From Bacteroidales bacterium UBA3868 (GTDB lineage: Bacteria; Bacteroidota; Bacteroidia; Bacteroidales; WCHB1-69), in contig DGGS01000149.1 in NCBI GenBank assembly GCA_002392325.1, positions 1 to 15,318 on the forward strand: DNA of 15,318 nt. Direction: 5' to 3'. A model generated the notes under the pieces. The model ran no database searches, was not told the origin of the DNA, and saw nothing but the letters and a program-made list of their open reading frames with translations. The translations under genes and the position numbers were made by a program. Below, piece after piece: positions 6,990-14,256 of this stretch; position 1 is the first letter of the stretch; each line of letters begins with the position of its first letter.

Positions 6990-8264
6990 TTATATCACCA
7001 TGCCAGCTCCCACCGTTTCAAAACTGTCCGGATCAATGAAGACCAAAGAACCGGTTACCCGGTTGGCACCATATTTGTCCACAACCAGTGGATTGGCTGT
7101 CTTTATGGTAATGACGGCGATATCGTTCATTTTTAATGAGTTGACTTCTTTTATGTGTTCTAATGTGTTGATGTCCAGACGATAGTCAATTTGTTGTACG
7201 ATGCCGACTGTTTCAGCCACAGCTGTACGGATTAGATAGCGTTTTCGCAATTGCATCTCCGCCTCATTGAACCAGCAACAGTGCATTTTCAGTGTCTGTG
7301 TCACCTCTGGAAGCGGTTTGTCAATACTCACTAACATATCACCGCGACTGATGTCAATGTCATCCTCCAACAGCACGGACACGGATTCCGGGGTGTGTGC
7401 AATCGACATTTCCATAGTGGTCTGCATGATGGATTTCACGGTGCTTTCCAGTCCGGAAGGCAGGATTCGCACGCGGTCGCCTATGCGTAGCACACCGCCT
7501 GACATCCGGCCAGCATAGGCACGATAGTCCGGATACTTGTCTGAGATTGGGCGGATGACATACTGCACAGGGAAGCGCATGGGTTCACATTCGTCGCCCA
7601 TTTTGTGCTCTATGGATACAGTTTCGAGAATGTGCATGAGTGTTCCGCCCTGGTGCCAAGGCATGTTCTCCGATTCGCTTACCACATTGTCACCATATTT
7701 TGCTGATATGGGTATAAATAACAACTTCGCGCGAATGCCCAGATGATGGGCCATCGTTTCGTATCGTTGACATATTCCAAGGAAAACCTCTTCAGAATAG
7801 TTTACCAGATCCATTTTATTGACGCAGACTGTGATGAATGGAATGCCCAGCAGAGAGGCGATGCAAGAGTGGCGTACTGTCTGCTCCACAACGCCGTTCC
7901 TTGCATCTATGAGGATTATGGCAAGGTCGGCGGTTGATGCGCCGGTCACCATGTTTCGGGTGTATTGGATGTGTCCGGGAGTGTCGGCGATGATGAATTT
8001 GCGCTTGGGCGTGGCAAAATAGCGGTATGCCACATCAATGGTAATGCCTTGTTCACGTTCCGCCCGAAGACCGTCGGTTAGCAAAGCAAGGTTTACTTCT
8101 TCGTTGCCGCGACTCCGCGAGGCGGTCTCCACGGCTTCCAATTGGTCTTCAAAAATCGACTTGCTGTCATATAACAATCTGCCTATCAGGGTGCTTTTCC
8201 CGTCATCCACGCTTCCTGCTGTGGTGAAACGGAGCAATTCCATGTCTAAATATCCGTTGTTCAT
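6990..8264 (-). CDS. cysN: Sulfate adenylyltransferase GTPase subunit CysN
   Basis: Regulatory GTPase subunit of ATP sulfurylase, which couples GTP hydrolysis to formation of APS from ATP and sulfate with CysD. The 424-aa protein has an EF-Tu-like GTPase domain: G1 GSVDDGKST (17-25), G3 DTPGH (94-98), G4 NKMD (149-152) and a G5-like SAKYGDN. EF-Tu domain II and III-like regions follow. It is somewhat shorter than E. coli CysN (475 aa) and carries no fused APS kinase (CysC) domain. It starts 21 nt after cysD and precedes cysH. Elongation factors share these motifs, but the TAGSVDDGKSTLIGRLLYDS opening and the cysD neighbour settle the call. Confidence 0.95.
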   Translation of the reverse strand: MNNGYLDMELLRFTTAGSVDDGKSTLIGRLLYDSKSIFEDQLEAVETASRSRGNEEVNLALLTDGLRAEREQGITIDVAYRYFATPKRKFIIADTPGHIQYTRNMVTGASTADLAIILIDARNGVVEQTVRHSCIASLLGIPFITVCVNKMDLVNYSEEVFLGICQRYETMAHHLGIRAKLLFIPISAKYGDNVVSESENMPWHQGGTLMHILETVSIEHKMGDECEPMRFPVQYVIRPISDKYPDYRAYAGRMSGGVLRIGDRVRILPSGLESTVKSIMQTTMEMSIAHTPESVSVLLEDDIDISRGDMLVSIDKPLPEVTQTLKMHCCWFNEAEMQLRKRYLIRTAVAETVGIVQQIDYRLDINTLEHIKEVNSLKMNDIAVITIKTANPLVVDKYGANRVTGSLVFIDPDSFETVGAGMVI

Positions 8265-8285
8265 TTCTCTCTAATTGATGGTTGA

Positions 8286-9185
8286 TTAAAAATATCCTTC
8301 CTTTTTGCGGTCTTCCATGGCGGTCTCACTTCGTTTGTCATCGGCACGCCCGCCTCGCTCGGTTATGCGTGTGGCTGCTATTTCCGCAATGATGTCCTCG
8401 AGATTGTTCGCCTCAGAGATGGTGAGACCCGTACAAGTGATGTCGCCAATAGTGCGACAACGAACGCGGCGTGTGACCACCTCCTCGCTAGGTTTCAGTG
8501 TCATGCATGGTTCTGCCGCCAGCCACTGTCCATCACGCAGGAAACAACGGCGCTCATGGGTGAAATACAATGAAGGCAATTCAATGTTTTCTTGGTAGAT
8601 ATACTGCCAGACATCCATTTCTGTCCAGTTGCTGATGGGGAAAACCCTGAAATGCTCTCCCATGTTCTTGCGCCCGTTGAAAATGTTCCACAACTCAGGA
8701 CGCTGATTCTTAGGGTTCCATTGCCCAAACTCGTCCCGGTGCGAGAAAAAACGCTCCTTGGCACGGGCCTTTTCCTCGTCGCGACGCGCTCCACCTATAC
8801 ATGCGTCAAACTTGTATTTTTCAATTGTGTCTAACAAAGTAGTGGTTTGCAGTCGGTTGCGACTTGCATTATATCCTTTTTCCTCTTTCACACGACCTGT
8901 ATCAATACTTTCCTGAACGGATCCTACAACCAATTGGACACCTAATTTTTTCACCAATGCGTCACGATAGTCGAGGGTTTCTTGAAAATTATGCCCTGTA
9001 TCAATGTGCAGGAGCGGGAATGGGATTTTGGCTGGGAAAAAGGCCTTGTAGGCCAGATACGTGACCACAATGGAATCCTTGCCGCCAGAAAACAGAATGG
9101 CCGGTTTCTCAAACTGTGCAGCCACTTCTCGAAGCACATAGATGGACTCCGATTCCAATTCTTTCAAATGGGTAAGTTTATACAT
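8286..9185 (-). CDS. cysD: Sulfate adenylyltransferase catalytic subunit CysD
   Basis: Catalytic subunit of heterodimeric ATP sulfurylase, which adenylates sulfate to APS in the cytoplasm (299 aa, normal length). The PP-loop SGGKDS is at 33-38 after KPAILF, followed by LLHIDTGHNF, the conserved GGARRDEEKARAKER segment, and the typical C-terminal tail ERGGRADDK...MEDRKKEGYF. It is followed after 21 nt by cysN. Upstream lies an 89-nt gap to pstB with two inverted repeats but no recognisable -7 element, so it may depend on readthrough from the pst genes. Confidence 0.95.
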   Translation of the reverse strand: MYKLTHLKELESESIYVLREVAAQFEKPAILFSGGKDSIVVTYLAYKAFFPAKIPFPLLHIDTGHNFQETLDYRDALVKKLGVQLVVGSVQESIDTGRVKEEKGYNASRNRLQTTTLLDTIEKYKFDACIGGARRDEEKARAKERFFSHRDEFGQWNPKNQRPELWNIFNGRKNMGEHFRVFPISNWTEMDVWQYIYQENIELPSLYFTHERRCFLRDGQWLAAEPCMTLKPSEEVVTRRVRCRTIGDITCTGLTISEANNLEDIIAEIAATRITERGGRADDKRSETAMEDRKKEGYF

Positions 9186-9223
9186 GCTTTATTTCTTTAA
9201 ATATTGATATTCATTATTTTATC

Positions 9224-9235
9224 ACACTTCAGTGT
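9224..9235. promoter_or_regulatory. Small palindrome in the pstB-cysD gap
   Basis: ACACT and AGTGT are perfect inverted arms around a 2-nt centre, about 39 nt upstream of the cysD start. It could be an operator half-pair or chance; I know no regulator with this exact site. Confidence 0.3.
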
Positions 9236-9242
9236 TGGTGGG

Positions 9243-9260
9243 ATTATCCGCAATGATAAT
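9243..9260. promoter_or_regulatory. Second inverted repeat in the pstB-cysD gap
   Basis: ATTATC and GATAAT are perfect 6-bp arms around a 6-nt spacer, lying 7 nt from the first palindrome. The stem is too AT-rich and lacks a T-run for a convincing terminator. An operator or RNA processing hairpin between the transport and enzyme genes is possible. Confidence 0.3.
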
Positions 9261-9274
9261 GAAGCACGCTTGTT

Positions 9275-10027
9275 TTAACTAAACGCTCCCGACAAATATT
9301 TCTTTGTGAGCTCTTGCTGGGGATGGTTAAAAACCTCTTCCGCGCTGCCCTCCTCAATGATTTCGCCCAAATACATAAACACCACATGGTCGGCGATGCG
9401 CAGTGCCTGCCGCAAAGTGTGCGTGACCATGATGATGGAGTACTGTTCTTTGAGTTGCACAAATAAATCCTCTATGGTTTTGGCTGAGATGGGGTCCAAG
9501 GCGCTGGTGGCCTCGTCAGCAAGAATGTATTCCGGTTCTACCGCCAACGAGCGGGCAAGGCAGAGTCGCTGTTGTTGCCCGATGGAGAGTCGCGAGGCCG
9601 GAGTTCGGATACGCCCCCGTATCTCGTCCCAAAGACCAACGGCTTTCAGATTCTTCTGCACTTGATAAATCAACAGGCGTCGTTTGTTGAACATCTTGTT
9701 GATGCGGCACCCGTATGCCACATTGTCGAAAATGGACATGGGCAGTGGGCAAGGGCGTTGGCTCACCAACCCGATCTTACGGCGCAATTCGGTCACTTCG
9801 GAACCGCTGTGGATGATGTCTTGTCCGTCAACCAGAACTTTGCCTTCTATCGTTACCCCTTCGGTTGACTCGATCAGTCGGTTGAGGGTGCGCAAAAGCG
9901 TGGTCTTGCCGCATCCCGATGGACCAATGATACATGTGATTTGCTTTTCAGGCAGTGTCACATTCACATTCTTGAGAATATGATTGTCCTTGATGTGAAC
10001 ATTTAAGTTTTGAACTTCGATAGACAT
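9275..10027 (-). CDS. pstB: PstB-like ABC transporter ATP-binding subunit
   Basis: ATPase that powers the PstCA permease (250 aa). Walker A GPSGCGKTT is at 35-43, the Q-loop Gln at 90 (SQRPCPLPMS, the PstB-type proline-rich stretch), the signature LSIGQQQRLCLAR at 147-159, Walker B with YILADE at 167-172 followed by ATSALDP, and H-loop His203. It departs from textbook PstB at several places: LSIGQ instead of LSGGQ, DEATS instead of DEPTS, GKTT instead of GKST, and VTHTLRQAL instead of VTHNMQQA. All catalytic residues remain. It starts 14 nt after pstA. PhoU, which usually follows pstB in phosphate operons, is replaced here by cysDNH. The family is clear; phosphate as the cargo is doubtful. 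Confidence 0.88.
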   Translation of the reverse strand: MSIEVQNLNVHIKDNHILKNVNVTLPEKQITCIIGPSGCGKTTLLRTLNRLIESTEGVTIEGKVLVDGQDIIHSGSEVTELRRKIGLVSQRPCPLPMSIFDNVAYGCRINKMFNKRRLLIYQVQKNLKAVGLWDEIRGRIRTPASRLSIGQQQRLCLARSLAVEPEYILADEATSALDPISAKTIEDLFVQLKEQYSIIMVTHTLRQALRIADHVVFMYLGEIIEEGSAEEVFNHPQQELTKKYLSGAFS

Positions 10028-10041
10028 AATCTTGCTGTTTC

Positions 10042-10896
10042 TTAAACTTTGTTTTTAGAGAACCTGTTGGTGATGAATCGTCCCGTGATGCTGAGTGCCA
10101 AGACAATGACGGTGAGCACGAGAGCGGCTGCGTATGCGCGGTCAACAACCTCAGGAATAGGACTTTGCAATTGAAAAAACACGGCGAGGGGCAATGTTGC
10201 GGCGGGTTGTGACAAGGAGGTTGGGATGCTGTCCGTATAACCAGCGGTGAACATCACGCTGGCCGCATCGCCAATGGCGCGTCCCACGGAAAGAAGTGTG
10301 GCGGTGGCGATGCCCGGGGCAATCTGTCGGAGCACCACTTTCAGCGTTTCCAAACGCGTGGCGCCGAGCGCAAAACTGGCATCCAGAATGTCGCGCGGGA
10401 AGTTGCGTGTGGCCTCATCCATGGTTCTGATGAAAATCGGAATGATCAACAGCGTTATCACAATTATACCGCCCAATAAGGAGGTGCGAAGCCCGAAAAA
10501 GATCATAATGGTGAACCCGAAAGCGCCATAAACGATGGAGGGTACGCCAAACAACACATCAAATGCCAGCCGCGCGAGGTAGGCCACTTTGGATCCTTTT
10601 TTGAGATAAACATTCAGGAAAAACACAACCGGAATGGAGATTAGCAATCCTATAAGGGTGGAGGCACCTACGATATATAGAGATCCGACAATGGCGTTTA
10701 GAAATCCCCCCTCCTTGCCGATGTAAAAACCGCCGCCCGGAAGTTTGCTCACCATATCCCAACTCATGGCTTTCATTCCTTTGGAAAAAATTGTCCAAAG
10801 TACGCTAAACACAAACCCGAACACGATTAGCATGGCCAAACACATGCAAACCTTGGCAATTTCTTCCGATATTTTTTTACTTTTACTGATTCGCAT
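10042..10896 (-). CDS. pstA: PstA-like ABC transporter permease
   Basis: Inner-membrane permease subunit (284 aa) that pairs with the PstC-like protein to form the anion channel. About six hydrophobic segments are visible, starting near residues 16-36. The coupling (EAA) loop that contacts the ATPase reads ILDASFALGATRLETL in the second half, just after RTMDEATRNFP. Near the end, RAIGDAASVMFTAGYTDSIP is the PstA-type periplasmic-loop region. It lies 47 nt after pstC and 14 nt before pstB. In phosphate systems this subunit carries phosphate; the cys neighbours suggest another oxyanion may be carried. Confidence 0.88.
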   Translation of the reverse strand: MRISKSKKISEEIAKVCMCLAMLIVFGFVFSVLWTIFSKGMKAMSWDMVSKLPGGGFYIGKEGGFLNAIVGSLYIVGASTLIGLLISIPVVFFLNVYLKKGSKVAYLARLAFDVLFGVPSIVYGAFGFTIMIFFGLRTSLLGGIIVITLLIIPIFIRTMDEATRNFPRDILDASFALGATRLETLKVVLRQIAPGIATATLLSVGRAIGDAASVMFTAGYTDSIPTSLSQPAATLPLAVFFQLQSPIPEVVDRAYAAALVLTVIVLALSITGRFITNRFSKNKV

Positions 10897-10943
10897 AAGA
10901 AAGTAGAAGTATTATTTAGGTTAATTAATTATTTTGATTCAAA

Positions 10944-11837
10944 TCATCCCAAACGCTTCTCCAGCCGATATAGGATAATACGTGACAACAGATTGAAAAA
11001 CAGCACAACCACAAATAAAATAAGGGCGGCGAACATCAACGCTGCCTCGTACATGGGCATGGAGAGCATTTCGCCGTAGTTGTTGGCAATGAGGGCGGGA
11101 ATTGGGTAGCAGGGGTCTAATATGCCGGTAGGGATTCCGATAACGCAACCGCAGACCATTAGCACGGCGATGGTTTCGCCCATGGCACGGGAAACCGCCA
11201 GCACTGTGGCGGCAATGATACCGGAAAATGTCTGCCGGAAAATCACCTTTCTGACTGTTTGCCAGCGTGTTGCGCCTAATGATAGCGAGCACTCACGCAA
11301 GTCCGTTGACACAGAAGAAAACACCTCAATGAAAAGGCTGACCAACAATGGAATCACCATTACACCCAAAACAATGCCAGCGGCAAATACGGTATATCCA
11401 GTGGAGAAATCCATAAAATGAGGTGCCACATGCTGCGAAATCCAAGGTACGATCACCAGCACGCCCCATACCCCAAAAATGACCGAGGGGAGTGCCGCCA
11501 GAATATCCAAAATGGGGAATACAAGCCGCTTTATATAGGGTTTGGCATATTCGGTGATATAAACAGCTGTAAGCAAGGAAACAGGCAATGCGATCAAAAT
11601 GGAGATGAGAGTGACCCATAATGTGCCTGCGACAAACGGCAGAAATCCGAATTCTCCTTTCATCGGTTTCCATTCTGATGAGGAGAGCAGCTGCCAGAAT
11701 GACTTTTCCTGTAATACAGGTGAGGATTTCAGGTACAGGCCCACAAACATCACCACTACCATCAAAATAGCTATGATGGTCATCGAAAACATCAATCCTT
11801 GCGCCGTTTTATCTTTAATGATTCGTGAATGGCTCAT
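10944..11837 (-). CDS. pstC: PstC-like ABC transporter permease
   Basis: First permease subunit (297 aa). An N-terminal transmembrane helix at about 16-36 is followed by a periplasmic loop containing EWKPMKGEFGFLPFVAGTLWV, a PstC hallmark. Further helices follow, with the family segment LDILAALPSVIFGVWGVLV, and then the coupling loop LRECSLSLGATRWQTVRKV. The region RAMGETIAVLMVCG and then IPTGILDPCYPIPALIANNYGE corresponds to the PstC segment facing the binding protein. It starts 19 nt after pstS. Substrate identity cannot be read from the permease alone. Confidence 0.9.
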   Translation of the reverse strand: MSHSRIIKDKTAQGLMFSMTIIAILMVVVMFVGLYLKSSPVLQEKSFWQLLSSSEWKPMKGEFGFLPFVAGTLWVTLISILIALPVSLLTAVYITEYAKPYIKRLVFPILDILAALPSVIFGVWGVLVIVPWISQHVAPHFMDFSTGYTVFAAGIVLGVMVIPLLVSLFIEVFSSVSTDLRECSLSLGATRWQTVRKVIFRQTFSGIIAATVLAVSRAMGETIAVLMVCGCVIGIPTGILDPCYPIPALIANNYGEMLSMPMYEAALMFAALILFVVVLFFNLLSRIILYRLEKRLG

Positions 11838-11856
11838 ATAATCTATCTGTAACGGT

Positions 11857-12834
11857 TTATTTGCCTAATTTCTCAAGTCCTTTTTGCAATTTTTCTTCTT
11901 TCAGACTGATGTATCCTACAGGCACATTTTGTTTTTGGCCTTCGGTAAGCACATATCGAAGGAATGCGATTACCGTCGGTTTTTTAGGAATACCATGGCT
12001 TACCAGATACAGATCGCGGGCGGGAGGAGAGGGGTATTTATCCTCGGCAACGGCAGCGATAAAATCATCTTTTGTATCATAGAAATATTCGTTAGATTCA
12101 ATGACACCATCATTGTTAGGGTCAATTGGACAGACGAGCAACCCTTGGTTAGGTTTGCGGCTCTTCTCATCGTATGCATAGCCGATATTGTTGAGTCCGA
12201 TGCCAAGTTTGTCGGCCTGAATGGCGGAGGCAAGTCCTGGGTCGCCAAATACGGCGGTGCCTAAGAGATCCTCTTGCTTCTTGCCCATCCAAAGCGCAAA
12301 AGTTTCCGCAGCGCCGCAGGCATCCGAACGGGTGTACACATGAATTGGTGTTTTGTCAGAAGTACCCAAAACTTGTCCCCAGGTAGTATATTCACCTGTG
12401 ATCCAGATTTTTGTGGCAGTTTCTTTGGAGATTCCATGTTTCACTAATTCTTTTGCCATCGGATTTGCCGCGTTGATCACGATGACTACTGCATCCTTGG
12501 CCGAAGCGAACGGAACCGCACCCTTCTCAAGCTCAGGGGCGTATATTTCGCGTGACACCATGCCCAAGTCCACCACATCGGCCAGCACATCCGTCATGCC
12601 TTTGCCTGCACCACCTGCGGAGAGGTCAATGTGCACACCAGGATGCATTTTCTGGAACTCTTCAGCCCATTTCACGGCCAACGGATAGAGTGCGAATGCG
12701 CCTGAGATGGAGATATCCCCCTTCAGGTCGCCATTGGATGAATCCTTTTGTGCCGACTTTTTTCCACAAGATCCTGCTGTGACTATAATCACGAAGGACA
12801 AAATCCATAGAATTGAATTCTTTAGTGCTTTCAT
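11857..12834 (-). CDS. pstS: PstS-like oxyanion-binding lipoprotein, divergent anion site
   Basis: Periplasmic-face binding protein (325 aa) that should deliver an oxyanion to PstCA. The signal is a lipoprotein type ending TAGSC, Cys23. Three PstS anion-binding loops are recognisable but altered. ISGAFALYPLAVKWA (43-57) stands where classical PstS has GSTTVAP, AGGAGKGM (73-80) where it has GGGSGTG, and RSDACGAAETF (169-179) where it has RxxGSGTxxxF. Hydroxyl side chains that bind phosphate are mostly replaced, and Lys78 appears in loop two. DPNNDGVIESNE (238-249) is a complete EF-hand-type calcium loop. I recall a widespread subfamily with the same loops annotated as phosphate-binding, so this is a subfamily trait rather than a one-off. 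It lies between the porin (25 nt) and pstC (19 nt). Confidence 0.85.
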   Translation of the reverse strand: MKALKNSILWILSFVIIVTAGSCGKKSAQKDSSNGDLKGDISISGAFALYPLAVKWAEEFQKMHPGVHIDLSAGGAGKGMTDVLADVVDLGMVSREIYAPELEKGAVPFASAKDAVVIVINAANPMAKELVKHGISKETATKIWITGEYTTWGQVLGTSDKTPIHVYTRSDACGAAETFALWMGKKQEDLLGTAVFGDPGLASAIQADKLGIGLNNIGYAYDEKSRKPNQGLLVCPIDPNNDGVIESNEYFYDTKDDFIAAVAEDKYPSPPARDLYLVSHGIPKKPTVIAFLRYVLTEGQKQNVPVGYISLKEEKLQKGLEKLGK

Positions 12835-12859
12835 ATATGTAAATTTAAAGTTTTGATTC

Positions 12860-14026
12860 TTAAAACACTGCGCTTATCATGGCCGTGATATTATGCCCGA
12901 TTTGAGGCTCTTGTTGTCGTTGTTTAAGTGTGTAAGCTATTTGGACACGAAGGTGTTTTTCCGGCCACCATTCCACGCCTGTGGAATAATACATGGAAGG
13001 AGCGTTTGCGGCAAGATCTTTCTCATAGTAGTCAAAGCGCAGAACAGGACGGAGTTTCTGCCGCACGGTGCTGTTTGCACCCCATCCGAACTTGAACCAA
13101 TACCCAGCGGTCAAGTAGAATCCATGTGTGTGGAGTGGTATAGGAGTGTATGTGTCCTGTGTTTCATCCAATATGGCGAATTCGGTATTGCCCCATAAGT
13201 ATTCGCTACGAAGCACCCAATTTCCATCCGCATATTGCAATCCGCCAGCATAGCGTATCCTTTTTCCGTCAATGTTTGTTAAATTGTTGTTGTACAACAT
13301 GTTGTATTTCCCCCAGTATCCAGAAACGGACAGTGTTAGATGCTTGACAAAAGGACAAAATTCAATACGTGCAGATATGTCTTTGGCCAGATTGTCGGTT
13401 TTAACATTGATACCGTTTCCGCCAAACACTCCAACTCCATAACGAAGAATAGGGATTTTCTCATCTCGAACGGTCGTTTCCACCAAAGTGCCAGTGAGCA
13501 TTGCACCAATTTCACGTCCATTTGCATAAGAACTGATTCCTGTAACATCTTTATAACCTGACAGAGCACTTATGACCTGTGCGTTTTCCATCAACTCCAA
13601 ATCCAAAGGAGACAAAATGTTTTCCAGTGAAAAGGGTATCTTGAATTGCCCTACTTGCAACTTGGCGTATTTGCAAAAATTAACTTTAATAAAAGCATCA
13701 ATCAGGCGTGGTGTGGGTGCAAAATCGGCCTGTAAACGGAAATCCACCCATTTGGAAAGACTTCCTTTGAAGTCAAGACGGGCGCGCCGAATCTGAAACA
13801 CACTGCTTTGGCTTTCTGTCCAATTGTTGTCGTATTGGTATTGAGCATCTATCCAACCACCAATTTTAAAGTTCTTTTCAATATATTGAAATACAGAAGT
13901 TTTTGTAATCTTACTTGAATCATCAGGTGAGGTGTTGCTGATTTTCTCATTTTGGGAGAAAACCGTATTTAAGGTGAACAATAGTGCGGCAACACAAAAG
14001 ATACTTGTTGGCAACTTCTTTATCAT
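12860..14026 (-). CDS. OprO/OprP-type outer-membrane porin
   Basis: Beta-barrel porin of the family that includes the phosphate- and polyphosphate-selective OprP/OprO (388 aa). A signal peptide spans about residues 1-24, ending VFSQ. The mature part shows alternating aromatic beta-strands, the family segment VFQIRRARLDFKGSLSKWVDF, then LQADFAPTPRLIDAFI and LQVGQFKIPFSLENI near the middle, and a terminal Phe expected for recognition by the barrel assembly machinery. It is the first gene of the - strand operon, 25 nt before pstS, and is divergent from the AraC-type regulator. It most likely admits the same anion that the Pst-like system imports. Ion selectivity cannot be judged by eye. Confidence 0.85.
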   Translation of the reverse strand: MIKKLPTSIFCVAALLFTLNTVFSQNEKISNTSPDDSSKITKTSVFQYIEKNFKIGGWIDAQYQYDNNWTESQSSVFQIRRARLDFKGSLSKWVDFRLQADFAPTPRLIDAFIKVNFCKYAKLQVGQFKIPFSLENILSPLDLELMENAQVISALSGYKDVTGISSYANGREIGAMLTGTLVETTVRDEKIPILRYGVGVFGGNGINVKTDNLAKDISARIEFCPFVKHLTLSVSGYWGKYNMLYNNNLTNIDGKRIRYAGGLQYADGNWVLRSEYLWGNTEFAILDETQDTYTPIPLHTHGFYLTAGYWFKFGWGANSTVRQKLRPVLRFDYYEKDLAANAPSMYYSTGVEWWPEKHLRVQIAYTLKQRQQEPQIGHNITAMISAVF

Positions 14027-14075
14027 AGTTGAATAATCGATTATATAGTGAAAAAATGTTAATGATTTGTGTCGG

Positions 14076-14083
14076 CAAATATA
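14076..14083 (-). promoter_or_regulatory. Candidate -7 element for the porin-pst-cys operon
   Basis: On the - strand this reads TATATTTG, matching TAnnTTTG, about 50 nt before the porin start. That would give a short leader of roughly 40 nt. No TTTG is found at the usual -33 spacing, so an activator may be needed. The surrounding 230-nt divergent region (14027-14256) is very AT-rich and otherwise shows no clear operator. Confidence 0.4.
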
Positions 14084-14161
14084 GGTCGCTCGAATGGATT
14101 ATTTGTATGATTTTCTTGCTAAAAATGTAATAAATCAACACATAATTTGTAAATATTCGTT

Positions 14162-14169
14162 TATTTTTG
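14162..14169 (+). promoter_or_regulatory. Candidate -7 element for the AraC-type regulator
   Basis: TATTTTTG matches TAnnTTTG and is 87 nt before ATG 14257. A TTTG at 14146-14149 is only 12 nt upstream, too close for a standard -33 box, so support is partial. Confidence 0.3.
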
Positions 14170-14256
14170 TAAGAAAACAAACAAAATTATCTAAAATTGT
14201 GGATTTTTGACAAAATATCAGATAACATTTCTTTTGATTTTTTTATTTTTGTCACC

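Noticed and set aside
10921..10935. TTAATTAATTA palindromic stretch between pstC and pstA
   Set aside because: Low-complexity AT sequence; expected by chance in such gaps and without flanking promoter signals.
14244..14251. TATTTTTG match just before the regulator ATG
   Set aside because: As a -7 element it would start transcription at about the ATG itself, leaving no leader; treated as chance in a T-rich run.
14197..14256. Upstream TTG start giving the regulator 20 more residues
   Set aside because: The start would be TTG in AT-rich leader DNA; ATG 14257 places the transmembrane helix at a normal distance from the N-terminus.
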